Positions 34,672-46,080 of a DNA stretch of 64,000 nucleotides are shown one piece after another. This DNA comes from Flavobacterium gyeonganense. GTDB lineage: Bacteria; Bacteroidota; Bacteroidia; Flavobacteriales; Flavobacteriaceae. The stretch is from assembly GCF_029625295.1 (NCBI RefSeq), contig NZ_CP121112.1, positions 4,588,001 to 4,652,000 of the forward strand. The letters run 5' to 3'. The notes beneath the pieces were generated by a model that worked only from the letters and a program-made list of their open reading frames with translations, had not been told where the DNA came from and made no database searches. Position 1 is the first letter of the stretch; every line of letters begins with the position of its first letter. Position numbers and translations under genes: made by a program.

Positions 34672-36363
34672 TTAATAACCTGGATTTTGTTTGTACAATC
34701 CCTGACTGAAATTAATTTGTTTCAACGGAATTGGGCAATATTCTTCTTTATGCGCATCAAAAAAAGCATCCTGATAATACGTACGTTTTGTTTTTTCTTT
34801 TGCATAAAAGTCATTCATAACCTGATCTGTAATTCCCCAGCGAACAAGGTCAAAAAATCGGCTTCCTTCCATAGCCAATTCTAAACGACGTTCCCAACGC
34901 AAAGCTTTGCGGGCAAAATCCTGTGTCCAGTTGCAATTGCCTCCATCTACATAGGTATTGATTTTGAAGTTTTTCACGTAAGGCAGTCTTCCTGTACTTT
35001 GTGCTGCCCTTTCTCTGATTTGATTAATTAACGGCAAAGCTTCAGATTGTCTTCCTAATTCAATCAAAGCTTCCGCACGCATCAAAATCACATCAGCATA
35101 ACGAATCTGAATTCTGTTTTTTGAATTTCCGTAAAACGGATCAATATTTACAACACAACTGCAATTTGGGGCAACATTTTCCTTTAAAGAAGCAAAATAG
35201 CCATAGGTTCCCGGTGATCTTACCCAAGCTTCAACATACAGAAATTCAGGGTCATATTTATAAGGCAGACCTGGCATCGCAACTGTATGATACAATCTCG
35301 GATCAACAGTATTGGCATCTATATTTTTATAATCAAAATCTTCGTTATTGTAAGTATCAAATTCAGGCAGACCGTTTGCACCGGTTTTAAAAGCATTCAC
35401 TAAATTCTGACTTGGCTTATGAAAATCACAACAGCCTAAACCTTGTGGCGTTGAAAGAACGTCTGAGAAATTCAATCTTCCGTAAAGCGTTCCGTCATTA
35501 TCAGAGAACTGAATTGAGAAAATAGATTCCGGTCCATTCTCGTAAGTTCCCGGCAGGAAGTTGTTTGCAAAATCAGGTTCTAAAGAAGCTTTTCCGATTA
35601 CATTATCTGTTGCCGCAATTACTTCCTGCAGATGCTGCTGGTTTATACCTGTAACTTTGAATGTTTCATCCTGTGTGTACGCCTGGTACAATCTTGTTTT
35701 TGCCAAATAAGCATAAGCTGCTTTTTTAGTGGCACGCCCCACCTGTGGCTGTGTATCTGGCAAATTATCGGCTGCAGCCTGAAAATCTTCAGCAATTTTA
35801 TTCCAAAGTTCTTCATTTGAAAGTGCTTTGTTTGAAATCGTTTTATAATCTTCTACCGGAACATCTTCGGTAATATAAGGTACATTTCTGAACATGATTT
35901 TAAGCATAAAATAAAAATGTCCCCTTAAAAAACGCATTTCAGCCATTCTTGTTTTTTTCAACGGATAATCTGCTTCTGAGAGCTGCTCTAAGGTTTTCAA
36001 CGCTTTATTGGTTCTTGAAACACCTACATAACTTATGTACCAGAAATTATCCAGTTCTCCAAAATCCGGACGAATGTTATTTGAAACTTCAAAAAAGTGA
36101 AAATCCTGAATGTCATTTGTACCGCTTCCGCCTTTATAAGCATCATCAGAACGAACATTTCCAAACGGCCATAAACTGTACGGAGAATCGTAATGATCAT
36201 TTCCTAACTGTGCATAAGCTGCATTCATAAATCCTTCAACCGACTGCGGTGTAACAATATCTTCTTCTGACAACACACCACGCGGATCATTTTCTAAAAA
36301 ATCGGAACAGGAAGTGAAGAAACCCATCACTGCAAATCCTGCTATATATAGTATTTTTTTCAT
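34672..36363 (-). CDS. SusD/RagB-family outer-membrane lipoprotein (fructan PUL)
   Basis: 563 residues; lipoprotein signal AVMGFFTSCSDFLEND with lipobox Cys. Helical TPR-like SusD fold with the family's typical AEMRFLRGHFYFML, AYAYLAKTRLYQAY and RYADVILMRAEALIELGRQ blocks and C-terminal RRLELAMEGSRFFDLVRWG. It forms the lid on the SusC pore and binds the oligosaccharide. Lies 98 nt downstream of SusC in the same operon. Confidence 0.95.
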   Translation of the reverse strand: MKKILYIAGFAVMGFFTSCSDFLENDPRGVLSEEDIVTPQSVEGFMNAAYAQLGNDHYDSPYSLWPFGNVRSDDAYKGGSGTNDIQDFHFFEVSNNIRPDFGELDNFWYISYVGVSRTNKALKTLEQLSEADYPLKKTRMAEMRFLRGHFYFMLKIMFRNVPYITEDVPVEDYKTISNKALSNEELWNKIAEDFQAAADNLPDTQPQVGRATKKAAYAYLAKTRLYQAYTQDETFKVTGINQQHLQEVIAATDNVIGKASLEPDFANNFLPGTYENGPESIFSIQFSDNDGTLYGRLNFSDVLSTPQGLGCCDFHKPSQNLVNAFKTGANGLPEFDTYNNEDFDYKNIDANTVDPRLYHTVAMPGLPYKYDPEFLYVEAWVRSPGTYGYFASLKENVAPNCSCVVNIDPFYGNSKNRIQIRYADVILMRAEALIELGRQSEALPLINQIRERAAQSTGRLPYVKNFKINTYVDGGNCNWTQDFARKALRWERRLELAMEGSRFFDLVRWGITDQVMNDFYAKEKTKRTYYQDAFFDAHKEEYCPIPLKQINFSQGLYKQNPGY

Positions 36364-36461
36364 ATTAATATAATATTTGTCTTTTATTGGGATATGGAAT
36401 CACCATTCTTTCTTATCATTTTCCATTTTGAATCATGGCGATTTCATTTTTAAATCTTTTA

Positions 36462-39400
36462 TTATAAAGTAAAATTAAGACCAGCCGTAAAAGTTGTTGG
36501 CTGTGGATATCCAAAACCTGCATTTTCAGGATCAACTCCTGTGAAGCTTTTAGCATCAATAATCAACAAATTCTGTCCGCTGATGTAAAGTCTAAAACTT
36601 TCCATATTCAATTTCTTCACTAATTCTTTAGGAAAACTATATCCAAACTGCAAAACTCTAAGTTTAAGATAATTTCCATTTTCTACGTAATAAGTTGAAA
36701 ATCTTGACTCTGCATTTCTGTCAACTGTTGTCAGGGCTGGAATTGTAGAATTTGGATTGTCTAAAGACCATGCATTCAGCAAACGAGTTCCTTTGTTTGA
36801 TCCCACATCATCTACGCTCCAGAAATCAGTCTGATATTTGGTGTTATTGATAACATCCACATCACTTGCACCTTCCCAGAAAGTGGTAAAATCAAAGTTT
36901 TTATAAGACAAGTTTAAATTAATTCCATACAACAATCCCGGATTTGGATTTCCGATCCATGTGCGGTCTTTATCTGTAATTGTTCCGTCACCATTTAAGT
37001 CTTTGTAACGAATTCTTCCAAGGCCTTTTCCTTCCTGAATTGCCGAGTTATCCACCTGATCCTGACTTGTAAACAATCCGTCAGTAACATAACCGTACAT
37101 CGAATTTATTGGACGTCCTAAAATATTATCATCCAATCCGTCGCCTCCGTAGTTGTTTTTTACTTCATCCGGTAATTGTGTAATCTTATTTTTGTTTGCC
37201 GAAATGTTTCCGGAAATATCATATTTCAATCCAAATGAAGTTTCATCATGATAGCCTAAAGAAAACTCCCAACCTTTGTTTTCCATAGAAGCACCGTTTA
37301 CCCAACGGTTTCCTCCTTCGCCAATAACTCCTAAATAAGGTGGTAATACCAAAATATCATCTGTTTTCTTGATATAATAATCTATAGAGCCGCTCAATTT
37401 TTGTTTGAATAAACCAAAGTCCAAACCAATGTTGGTCTGCGTCGTAGTTTCCCATTTCAAATCATCATTTCCGGATTGCGTTGCAATAAAACCAGACGGA
37501 AGCAATCCGTTTCCGTTTCCTGCAATATCGTAAGCTGTTCCAAAAGAAGTTGCCCAAGTTGGGCTTCCGCCTGCGTAACTTGCCAGATAAAGCGAATAAA
37601 CTGCTGTATTACTTATTTCCTGATTACCGGTTTGTCCCCAGCCTGCTCTTAATTTTAAGTCAGAAAAAACAGGGGCGTTGTTTTTAATGAAATTTTCGTT
37701 GCTGATTCTCCATCCTGCAGAAACTGCCGGAAATGTCCCGAATTGATTGTTTTTTCCAAAACGAGAAGAACCATCACGACGAATTGTAGCCGAAACCAAA
37801 TAACGATTATCAAACTCGTAATCTGCTTTTCCAAAATAAGAAAGCAAAGAATATACAGTAGAAGTTCCGCTGGTAAAAGATTCTCCTGTTCCTGCATCCG
37901 GATACATATAATCCGGCGTTTCGATCAAAAAGTCATTTTTACGTAATGTATTTGTATCGTAAGTGTCCTTGTACATCTCCGTTCCCGCCATCAAATTCAG
38001 ATTGCTTTTTCCAAAGTTTAAGCTATAAATTGCTGTATTCGTCCAAGTCCATTTGTCGCTTATTGACTGATCGATTGTAACAGAAGTCTGATCGTTTTGC
38101 AAATAACCTGATTTATAGCTTCTTTGTAACGTGCGTTTTTTGTAAAAACCATAATCCATTCCGAAACTGGTTTTGATATGCAGATTTTTAATGATTTCCA
38201 AATCCGCGTAAGCGTTACCAAAAAGACGCAAATAATCGTAATTATTGTCTTTATTATATTCTAAGAGACGAACTGGATTTTGTCTGTCGTTCATTCCTCC
38301 AACCGGTCCTCCCCAACCTATTCCGTCTACAGTGTGCACCGGAATAATTGGTAAAGCTCTAAGAGCAGGATCTAAAACGCCCGGATCTGTTACTTCGTTC
38401 GTACGGTTTAAACTGAAGTTTTCTCCGATAACTAATTTGCCATCAAAATATTTATAAGAACTGTTCATTCTCGCAGAAATTCTTTCGAAATCTGTTGTTT
38501 TTACAACACCTTCATTTCCATAATAACCTAACGAGAAAACATAATTTCCTTTATCAGAAGCATTCGATACAGACAAATCATAAGAATTGGCAACTCCAGT
38601 TTGAGAAATTGCGTCATACCAATCTGTATTTGAAGCCTTAAGGGTTTGCTGTGTATCTAAATATTCCGGAACCAAAACTTTATTCAACTGTGGTTTATTG
38701 TTATTTACCGACCAGTCAAACTGATAGCGTAAATTATTATTATTCGGATTTAAACCGTCGTTGATATTGGCCTGCCAAAGTGCCTGCCCAAACTGGTTTG
38801 CATTTAGTACATCTAACTTTCTTGAATAATCAGAAAAGGAAGCATAGGTACTGAAATTGATTCTCATTTTACCTTCTTTTCCTTTTTTGGTTGTAATGAT
38901 AATCACACCGTTTGAAGCTCGGGAACCGTAAATACTTGCCGAAGAAGCATCTTTCAAAACCTGAATGGTTTCAATATCATTAGGGTTTAATTCATGCATT
39001 CCGGATTTTGTCGGCATTCCGTCAATTACATAAAGCGGATCTGTATTGTTCAGCGTCCCCACGCCACGAATCACCACTTTTGTATTTCCTCCACTTGGCG
39101 AACCATCCGACGATACTTTTACTCCGGCAATTCTTCCCTGCAAAGCTTTGATCGGGTTTGGCTCTGGCTGTTTCATGACTTCCTTCATGTTTACAACGGC
39201 AACTGCGCCTGTGATATCTGTTTTCTTTTGTTTAGAGTATCCTGTTACGACAACTTCATTTAGCTGGTTGTTATCTACTTTTAAAGTTACATTGATCATT
39301 TTTTGACCTTTAACAGGAATAGATTGTGGAGCATATCCTATAAAGGAAACTACAAGAATAGCATCTGAATTTATATTCCCGAACGAAAAATTGCCATCAA

Positions 39401-39566
39401 AATCTGTTGCTGTACTGATATTTGTACCCGAAATGAGTACGGTTGCTCCTGGAAGCGGCATTCCGTCATCTGCCGAAATTACCATTCCCTTTACTCCATT
39501 TTCCTGAGCCGTCATCATTAGCACCGGAAAGAAGAAAAATAGAAAATAAATAATTTTACTTTTCAT
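36462..39566 (-). CDS. SusC/RagA-family TonB-dependent outer-membrane transporter (fructan PUL)
   Basis: 1,034 residues. Signal peptide MKSKIIYFLFFFFPVLMMTAQ, then a carboxypeptidase-regulatory-like domain (GVKGMVISADDGMPLPGATV), TonB-like plug (LYVIDGMPT, NDIETIQVLKDASSASIYGS, NGVIIITTKKG) and a 22-strand barrel ending in an aromatic-containing GLNFTL tail. Imports fructo-oligosaccharides with TonB energy. Starts 18 nt after the frameshifted GH32 and is followed by its SusD partner. Confidence 0.95.
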   Translation of the reverse strand: MKSKIIYFLFFFFPVLMMTAQENGVKGMVISADDGMPLPGATVLISGTNISTATDFDGNFSFGNINSDAILVVSFIGYAPQSIPVKGQKMINVTLKVDNNQLNEVVVTGYSKQKKTDITGAVAVVNMKEVMKQPEPNPIKALQGRIAGVKVSSDGSPSGGNTKVVIRGVGTLNNTDPLYVIDGMPTKSGMHELNPNDIETIQVLKDASSASIYGSRASNGVIIITTKKGKEGKMRINFSTYASFSDYSRKLDVLNANQFGQALWQANINDGLNPNNNNLRYQFDWSVNNNKPQLNKVLVPEYLDTQQTLKASNTDWYDAISQTGVANSYDLSVSNASDKGNYVFSLGYYGNEGVVKTTDFERISARMNSSYKYFDGKLVIGENFSLNRTNEVTDPGVLDPALRALPIIPVHTVDGIGWGGPVGGMNDRQNPVRLLEYNKDNNYDYLRLFGNAYADLEIIKNLHIKTSFGMDYGFYKKRTLQRSYKSGYLQNDQTSVTIDQSISDKWTWTNTAIYSLNFGKSNLNLMAGTEMYKDTYDTNTLRKNDFLIETPDYMYPDAGTGESFTSGTSTVYSLLSYFGKADYEFDNRYLVSATIRRDGSSRFGKNNQFGTFPAVSAGWRISNENFIKNNAPVFSDLKLRAGWGQTGNQEISNTAVYSLYLASYAGGSPTWATSFGTAYDIAGNGNGLLPSGFIATQSGNDDLKWETTTQTNIGLDFGLFKQKLSGSIDYYIKKTDDILVLPPYLGVIGEGGNRWVNGASMENKGWEFSLGYHDETSFGLKYDISGNISANKNKITQLPDEVKNNYGGDGLDDNILGRPINSMYGYVTDGLFTSQDQVDNSAIQEGKGLGRIRYKDLNGDGTITDKDRTWIGNPNPGLLYGINLNLSYKNFDFTTFWEGASDVDVINNTKYQTDFWSVDDVGSNKGTRLLNAWSLDNPNSTIPALTTVDRNAESRFSTYYVENGNYLKLRVLQFGYSFPKELVKKLNMESFRLYISGQNLLIIDAKSFTGVDPENAGFGYPQPTTFTAGLNFTL

Positions 39567-39584
39567 AAGGTTAGTGGTTTTTAG

Positions 39585-41191
39585 TTAGTTTATATTTAAT
39601 TGGTTAATTACGAAGTTGTTTAATTCAATTTCATCTTTTGAAGAAACTGATAAAGATGTAAATGGATGGTTTGTGAAAAAGATTTCGGTTATAACTTTTT
39701 CGCCATTGTTGTAAAATATTTCAATAGAGGTTTTATCTAAAATAATTTTAAAAACACCTTCTTTTTGATTGCCGTTTAAAGCTGCTTTTGTGATCGTTGC
39801 TGCAAACTTTTCAGAAAAATCATTTTTTCCAGACTTCGAACGATCTACAAATAAATAATGATCTGAATTATTGATTCCGAAAGTCAATGACTCGCCTTTA
39901 TCATTTGAAAGAGTAAAAGTGTAGGTATCTTGTTTTAAATTTTTAAGCTTAAAATCAATAATTGCCTTAGTTAAATCAATTTTCCCCGCTTCCGAAATCG
40001 AAAGATTACCTTTTCCTTTTAAATTTTTCTTTTTAATAGATTTAGAAACATATTTATTGATTTCGTTTACCGGATTGCTGACCAAAATATAATCATTACC
40101 ATTTTTGATTAACTGAATTTCACGAGTAATTGTCGTGGCGCTTCTCCACGCATTAGTAGGAACATCTTGTGCATAGTCCCAATTAGACATCCAACCAATA
40201 AACAATCGTCGTCCGTCAGCATTTGGAACATTATTCCAAGTTACACCAGCATAATTGTCTTTCCCATAATCTATCCAAACAGCCTTTTCCTGTTCTACTC
40301 TTTTGGCAAAATTTGGGTCTAATGTAAAAGTAGTTCCATCAAAATCTCCAATAAAATATTGTGTTCCAGAACCACCATTTGCCCCCCAGGATTTAAGCTC
40401 TGAATTAAAACCCATTTGGTTTCATTTGTCCATTGTACTTTTATTTGAAAAAAATCCGGACATTCCCAAACACCTCCATGTGCCCCAATATTTTTCCCGA
40501 AATCAGATAGACATTCCCAGCTTTTTAAGTCTTTGGATTTATAAAATTGAGAACGATCCTGTGCTGCTAAAACCATAATCCATTGCTTATGCGTTTCATC
40601 CCAAGTTACTTTTGGGTCACGAAAATCTCGAATTCCTGGGTTTTTTATGACAGGATTTCCTTCCTCAAATTTCTGCCATGTAAAACCATTGTCATTCGAA
40701 AAAGCAATGTCCTGCTGCTCGACATCAATTTTATTTTCTTTTTCTTTTGTCATATCATGCAAAGTATAGACCGCTACAATTGGAGCAGTTTTTCCAATAC
40801 CTAAACCTGAAGTATTATGTGTATCGACAACGGCACTTCCTGAGAAAATATATTTATCCTTATCTGGGTAAATCGCGATAGGCAACTCTTCCCATTTAAT
40901 CAGATCTTTACTAACGGCATGCCCCCAATGCATCGGTCCCCATTTATTTCCATCAGGAAAGTGCTGATAGAATAAATGATATTTTCCATCTGCATAGAAC
41001 ATTCCGTTAGGATCGTTCATCCATCCTTTTTTTGGTGTAAAATGAAAATTAGGACGGTACATTTGTTCCTCATCAAAAGTTGATATTGAAACAGCAGTTG
41101 TTTGCGCCACAGCCAAATATGGCGTAAATCCCCCTACTGAAAGGAGTATCGTACTATAAAATGCCAGCGGTAGATGTTTCTTTGATTTCAT
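39585..41191 (-). pseudogene. GH32 fructan hydrolase interrupted by a one-base frameshift
   Basis: Two frames (41191-40319 and 40415-39585) together make one GH32 enzyme of about 535 residues. The first has a signal peptide and KKGWMNDPNGMFYADG (nucleophile Asp), RDFRDPKV and GGVWECPDFFQ (acid/base Glu). It then runs out of frame after SLNPGG. The second carries the rest (GDFDGTTF, RLFIGWMSNW and the C-terminal beta-sandwich). The expected family sequence NPGGPNGGSGTQYF is restored by adding one base in a run of six C at 40382-40387. The start overlaps the MFS gene end by 38 nt. Whether it is truly broken or a sequence error is open. Confidence 0.85.
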
Positions 41192-42512
41192 TTTTGTGGT
41201 TATTTTTTTTAGTTAGCGTTTCACTCAATACTTCTAAAGAGATTCCTTTGGTTTCAGGCATCATAAAAATTACAAACAATAATTGCAACACCATCATCAA
41301 TGTAAAAATTAAGAATACTACTTCCGGGCCAATTTCTGAAAATAGCATCGGTATTAAAGATGGGATAATTGCTGCCAAAACCCAATGTACTGAACTTCCA
41401 AATGCCTGTCCAGAAGCACGAATATGATTTGGAAAAATTTCTGAGATGAAAACCCAGATTACAGCACCTTGGCCAATGGCATGCGAAGCAATAAATAAGA
41501 AAAGGAAAATAGGTACAGATAAGCCTCCCCAATTGTAATAAAACGAAGCAGAGACCAATCCTAAAGAAATAATATATCCTATAGAACCAATGTACATTAA
41601 CAACTTTCTTCCTAATTTGTCAATTAATGCTACTCCGATTAAAGTGAATATAAGATTCGTAATTCCGATTCCGATACTACTTAATAAAGCGGTGTTTTGT
41701 CCTAAACCTGCTTCTTCAAAAATTCTGGGTGCATAATATAAAAAAGCATTGATTCCCGAAAACTGATTAAAAAAAGCAATTAAAAAAGCCAGGATTAAAG
41801 GAAAACGGTATTTTTTCATGAAGATATTTTCATGTCTAGTACTACCATTTTCTCTTGAATCATCCATGATATCTTTAAGATCTGCAGAAGGATCAATTTT
41901 AAACAACACCTTACGTGCTTCTTCATCACGATTTTTAGACAATAGCCATCTTGGGCTTTCCGGAATTGTAAGTATAAAAAGAATGTAAATAAAAGAAGGA
42001 ATAGCCTGCACTCCTATCATCCAGCGCCAGGCATTTTCTCCAATATCTTTTAAAAAGTAGTTGGAGATAAATGCAATTAAAATTCCAAGTACAATATTAA
42101 ACTGATACAGCGCTACTAAACGTCCGCGTTTGTCAGCCGGAGCAATTTCGGAAACATAGGCCGGCGCTGCAATAGTTGAAGCCCCAACACCCAAGCCTCC
42201 AATAAATCTGAAAGCAGCAAATACAAATGGATCATTTGCAAAAGCAGCACCAATAGCAGAAAGAAAGTATAAAATTCCTATCCAGAACAGTGTTTTTTTA
42301 CGGCCTATTATATTGGTTGGAATTCCTCCAAAAATAGCCCCTACAACCGTACCCCACAGTGCCATTGCCATAACAACAGATCCGTGAAAAGCATCAGATG
42401 AATGCCAAAGAAGCTGTAATTGTTTATCAGCTCCAGAAATAACTACGGTATCAAAACCGAATAGAAAACCTGCCAGTGCAGCAGTAACAGACCAAATCAA
42501 TATCTTGTTCAT
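41154..42512 (-). CDS. MFS sugar porter (probably fructose or fructo-oligosaccharide)
   Basis: 452 residues with 12 predicted membrane helices. Sugar porter signatures are clear: GFLFGFDTVVISGA in helix 1, GRKKTLF after helix 2, RGRLVALYQF, PESPRWLLSKN before the central loop, and PETKGISLE at the C-terminus. Imports monosaccharide across the inner membrane. First gene of the fructan operon, with a promoter-like element about 80 nt upstream, and overlapping the following GH32 gene. Confidence 0.9.
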   Translation of the reverse strand: MNKILIWSVTAALAGFLFGFDTVVISGADKQLQLLWHSSDAFHGSVVMAMALWGTVVGAIFGGIPTNIIGRKKTLFWIGILYFLSAIGAAFANDPFVFAAFRFIGGLGVGASTIAAPAYVSEIAPADKRGRLVALYQFNIVLGILIAFISNYFLKDIGENAWRWMIGVQAIPSFIYILFILTIPESPRWLLSKNRDEEARKVLFKIDPSADLKDIMDDSRENGSTRHENIFMKKYRFPLILAFLIAFFNQFSGINAFLYYAPRIFEEAGLGQNTALLSSIGIGITNLIFTLIGVALIDKLGRKLLMYIGSIGYIISLGLVSASFYYNWGGLSVPIFLFLFIASHAIGQGAVIWVFISEIFPNHIRASGQAFGSSVHWVLAAIIPSLIPMLFSEIGPEVVFLIFTLMMVLQLLFVIFMMPETKGISLEVLSETLTKKNNHKNEIKETSTAGIL

Positions 42513-42590
42513 TGTAGATGTATTAAAAACTTATTGCTAAGATATCCGCAAAAAAAACAAGTTATTTTTAATGATGTTACAATTTAATTC

Positions 42591-42621
42591 TATAAATACT
42601 GACAGTTTGATATTTTACAAA
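42591..42621 (-). promoter_or_regulatory. Promoter-like element for the fructan operon
   Basis: On the minus strand TTTG (42618-42621), 19 nt, then TATTTATA (42591-42598), a two-mismatch fit to TAnnTTTG. It lies about 80 nt before the MFS start codon. Confidence 0.35.
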
Positions 42622-42699
42622 CAAAACCTTTATTTACAAGGCTTTACGCAATTTATTTTTTTTTACGAAAACCGTGTAGTTTCGATTTTGTTACATTAA

Positions 42700-42736
42700 G
42701 TTCAAAATTGATACGTGTTTTGTATCAATTTTGAAC
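42700..42736. terminator. Perfect 15-bp palindromic hairpin after the sensor gene
   Basis: 42700-42714 is exactly complementary to 42722-42736 with a 7-nt loop. It begins 5 nt after the sensor's stop codon on the minus strand. No long T-run follows, so it could end transcription or be a regulator binding site between sensor and operon. Confidence 0.5.
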
Positions 42737-42741
42737 TGCTA

Positions 42742-45481
42742 TTAATTGGATGATTTGTATTCCTTTGGTGAAATTCCAAATTTATTCTTAAAAGCTGTAG
42801 AAAAATAGTTTGGAGATGAGAATCCAAGTGAATATGCAATTTCAGAAATATTCATGTTATTTAACTTTAAAAGCTCTGCCGCTTTCTCCAATTTTACATT
42901 ATTTATATGGTCGCTGATATTAATTCCTATAATTGCTTTTACTTTTCGATACAACTGAACTCTTGAAACTCCAAGTTTATCAGCTAAATCTTCTACCGAG
43001 AATTTAGGATTTTCGACATTTTTCTTAATAATATCATTCATTTTCGTAATAAAGGATTGTTCCTGATTGCCAAATTTCGACTCAGGTTCAACACGATAAA
43101 TATTATTAGTATAGTAATAACGAAGTTTCTCTCTGTTGAAAAGCAGGCTTGATATAGATTGTTTTAAAATAGAGAGACTAAAAGGCTTCGTTAGATACTG
43201 ATCTACTCCACTTTGCAATCCTTTTAAAACAGATTCTTTGTTGCTCTGCGCTGTTAAAATAATAATGGGAATATGTGACGAACGTAAATCTTTTTTCAAT
43301 TCTTTACTGATTTCGTAACCGTCTTTGTCTACCAGATTAATGTCGCAAATGATAATATCAGGAATAATTTCTATTGCTTTTTCAATAGCGTCGCTTCCGT
43401 CAGAAGTATAAATGACATATTCATTCGATAATTTAGCCTTTAAAAAGGCAACCAAATCTATATTGTCTTCTAGAACCAAAAGGGTATGTTTTTCTGATTC
43501 AGAAATTACATTTGTCTCATTCAACTCAGATTCTATATCAAGATTATCTGTAATTAAATTTGTTGTTATAGTTAGTTTTTCAGCTTTATTTATAATTTCA
43601 GAAGGCTGTAAATGGCTTACTCCTTTCAATAAAGTAATTACAAATTCGCTTCCCTGTTTTGATTTCAATTCAATCGTTCCCTGATGCAAAAGCACAAATT
43701 CTTTTGAGAGATGAAGCCCAATTCCTGAACTATTCTTATTATTATTTGAAGCCCTGAAAAACGGATTAAAAACATTTGAAAGCTCATCGTCGGGAATTCC
43801 AATTCCAGAATCTTTGAAATGGATCTTTACTGTATTATCTTGATTTTCTATAATCGAAATATTAATTTTACCATTGTCCGGCGTAAATTTAAAGGCATTT
43901 GACAATAAATTGAAATACACCTTATCTATGAGCTCCCTATCAATAAATAATTCTAGATTTTTGTTTTTACAAATAAGTTGAAAATCGATATTTCTACGGG
44001 CAGCTTCACCTTTAAAATTAATCATCACTTCATTGGTAAAATCATAGATTTTAGTACTTGAAGCTCTTAAAGTAAATTTTTGTTCTTCAATTTTTTCTAA
44101 AATCCAGCAATTGATTTATTAATCTGAGCAGCCGATTTGAGTTTTTATGGATTAGTTTTACTTCATCGATAAGAGCAGTGCCTTTAATTTTTTCATTTTC
44201 AATCAACGACTCTACATAACTCATAATCAGGGTTATTGGGGTTTTGAATTCATGCGAAAGTCCTGTAAAGAAATTCAATTTTACTTCATTGCTTCTCTCC
44301 GCTATTTTAGCCATTTCCTGAATTTCATTATTCTGATCAATTACGGTTTGATTAATTCTTTCAAGCTGTTTTTTCTTTCTTGAAATAGAAATTGTCGAAT
44401 AAATACTGTAAATCGTCAAACTCAAAATGATGACTAAGAAAAAACTTAGCAATCGAACCAGATTATTCTGCGAAGCATATTCTCTTTCCTGAACTTTTAT
44501 CGCTCCCTGCTGTGACTCAATAACTGTTTGCTGCTGATCGACTTTATCCATTTGATTTTCGATAATTTCAGCATTATTCTTGTCTATTACAATTGTGTTG
44601 AGAATATTATTTTTTGCAATCGCTTCTTTATTGTACATTTTTAAGGCCAATTTCAACGCTTCATTTCCTCCTGTCGGATATAGAATTGTACCATCTAAAA
44701 CTCCGCTCTTCACCAATTCTATCCCCCCATTTACTGTATTGAGTCCGTCAACACCAATAAATTTGATTTTCTTTTCTAATCCAACAGTTTTGGCAGTTTC
44801 CCAGGCGCTTAAAGCCATACGGTCATTATGTGCGAAAATATATTCGATGTCAGGATTTTGCAAAAGAATAGTTTTTAAAGACTCTTTAACAGATTCTCCT
44901 TCCCAATTGCCATGAATAATATTATTGACTCTGAAACGCTTATTTTCATTGATAATCTGTTCAAAACCAAGACTTCGCTCGTATGCTGGTGAAGAACCGT
45001 TTGCTCCAGTTATTTCTATAATCTTACCAGACCCTTTACTGTGCGAAATAATATATCGGGCAGCAATTCTCCCAATTTCAATATTATCAGCTCCGAGGTA
45101 AGCAGTATAGCTTTCCCCTTCAATTTTTCGATCTACAACAAGAACAGGAATTCCAGCCTTTATTGATTTTTCTACAACTGCAGTCAATGGTTTAGATTGA
45201 ATTGGAGATACAATAATAACATCAACTTTGTTAGATATAAATCCTTCAATATCTTCTATTTGTTTCTCGATATTGTTATTAGCGTCTTTTATAGTTAAAT
45301 CAACCCCAGACCGTAATGAGGCTTCAATCTTCATTGAGCTGTTCATTTGTTTACGCCAATCATCTGTAGTCATAGCCTGAGAAAACCCAACTTTTATTTT
45401 ATTACTCAGTTTTTGTTTGCAGGAAATTAAAGTTAATGATGCTATAAAAAGCAGCAAAATATATTTTACAGTTTGATACAT
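42742..45481 (-). pseudogene. Hybrid two-component sensor/AraC regulator with periplasmic sugar-binding domain, frameshifted
   Basis: Two frames (45481-44087 and 44028-42742) form one HTCS of about 910 residues. Order: signal/lipobox (LTLISCKQ); periplasmic-binding domain of the ribose/LacI type (about 28-300, IKVGFSQAMTTDDW, FAHNDRMALSAW); coiled coil; membrane helix (about 345-365); HisKA with FFTGLSHEFKTPITLI; HATPase NLLSNAFKFTPDNG and DSGIGIPD; receiver DIIICDINLVDKDG with LTKPF; AraC-type helix-turn-helix. The first frame ends DFRKN-stop. Removing one A from a run of six (plus-strand T run 44091-44096) restores DFRKIEEQKF and joins the two. In Bacteroides the HTCS of this architecture at fructan loci senses fructose directly. 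Confidence 0.88.
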
Positions 45482-45838
45482 GAAATTATAAGTTTATGTA
45501 AATGAAAGTGAGTTTCGAAAATACCTCCTTAAACCAGTAACTTGCCAAAATAATTAGGAAGGATTATTTTGTTATGACAAGTAAGAAGTGCGTTTGTAAC
45601 TGTAAAGATAAAATTAAACTTTTAAGTTTTAATAATGAAAGCTCATAATTTTCTCATTATTATAATCGACAAATTTTCTTAGCCAACATTTCAGTAAAGC
45701 TCAATGCAAAATATTGGTAAAAGAGGTTAAAAAAACAACAAATGCAAGAAATAACGCGGGTTCCAGGCTTAAGGTTCGAATACTGCTCTCCTCATCCCTA
45801 ATAAATGCATACATAATTACCTACTAATTAGATTAAAG
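45482..45838. other. Intergenic region upstream of the sensor, no gene
   Basis: AT-rich; should contain the sensor promoter on the minus strand, but no clear consensus was found. Confidence 0.3.
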
Positions 45839-45922
45839 CGGTTTAAAAAGTTTAATATCCCGACCAAATTTTGATTTGAATAATCTCAAAATTATTATAT
45901 AATTTTACTAAAAACTAACGCA
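45839..45922 (+). repeat. Repeat family E, copy 2 (right of the fructan PUL)
   Basis: Similar over about 85 bp to 29702-29792. With copy D of the other repeat just downstream, it mirrors the arrangement on the left side of the PUL. Confidence 0.5.
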
Positions 45923-46080
45923 GTACCAAATTTTATTTTCAGGAATTTTATAAAAAGCTATTACGTCTTAATAAATTTAAATACACATATGTTTTTAACA
46001 TTTTTTAACGTTTGACCCTTACGATACATACAAACCACTCTTGAATAAAAATTCAAAATAATTAACTTATAAATTCACTT

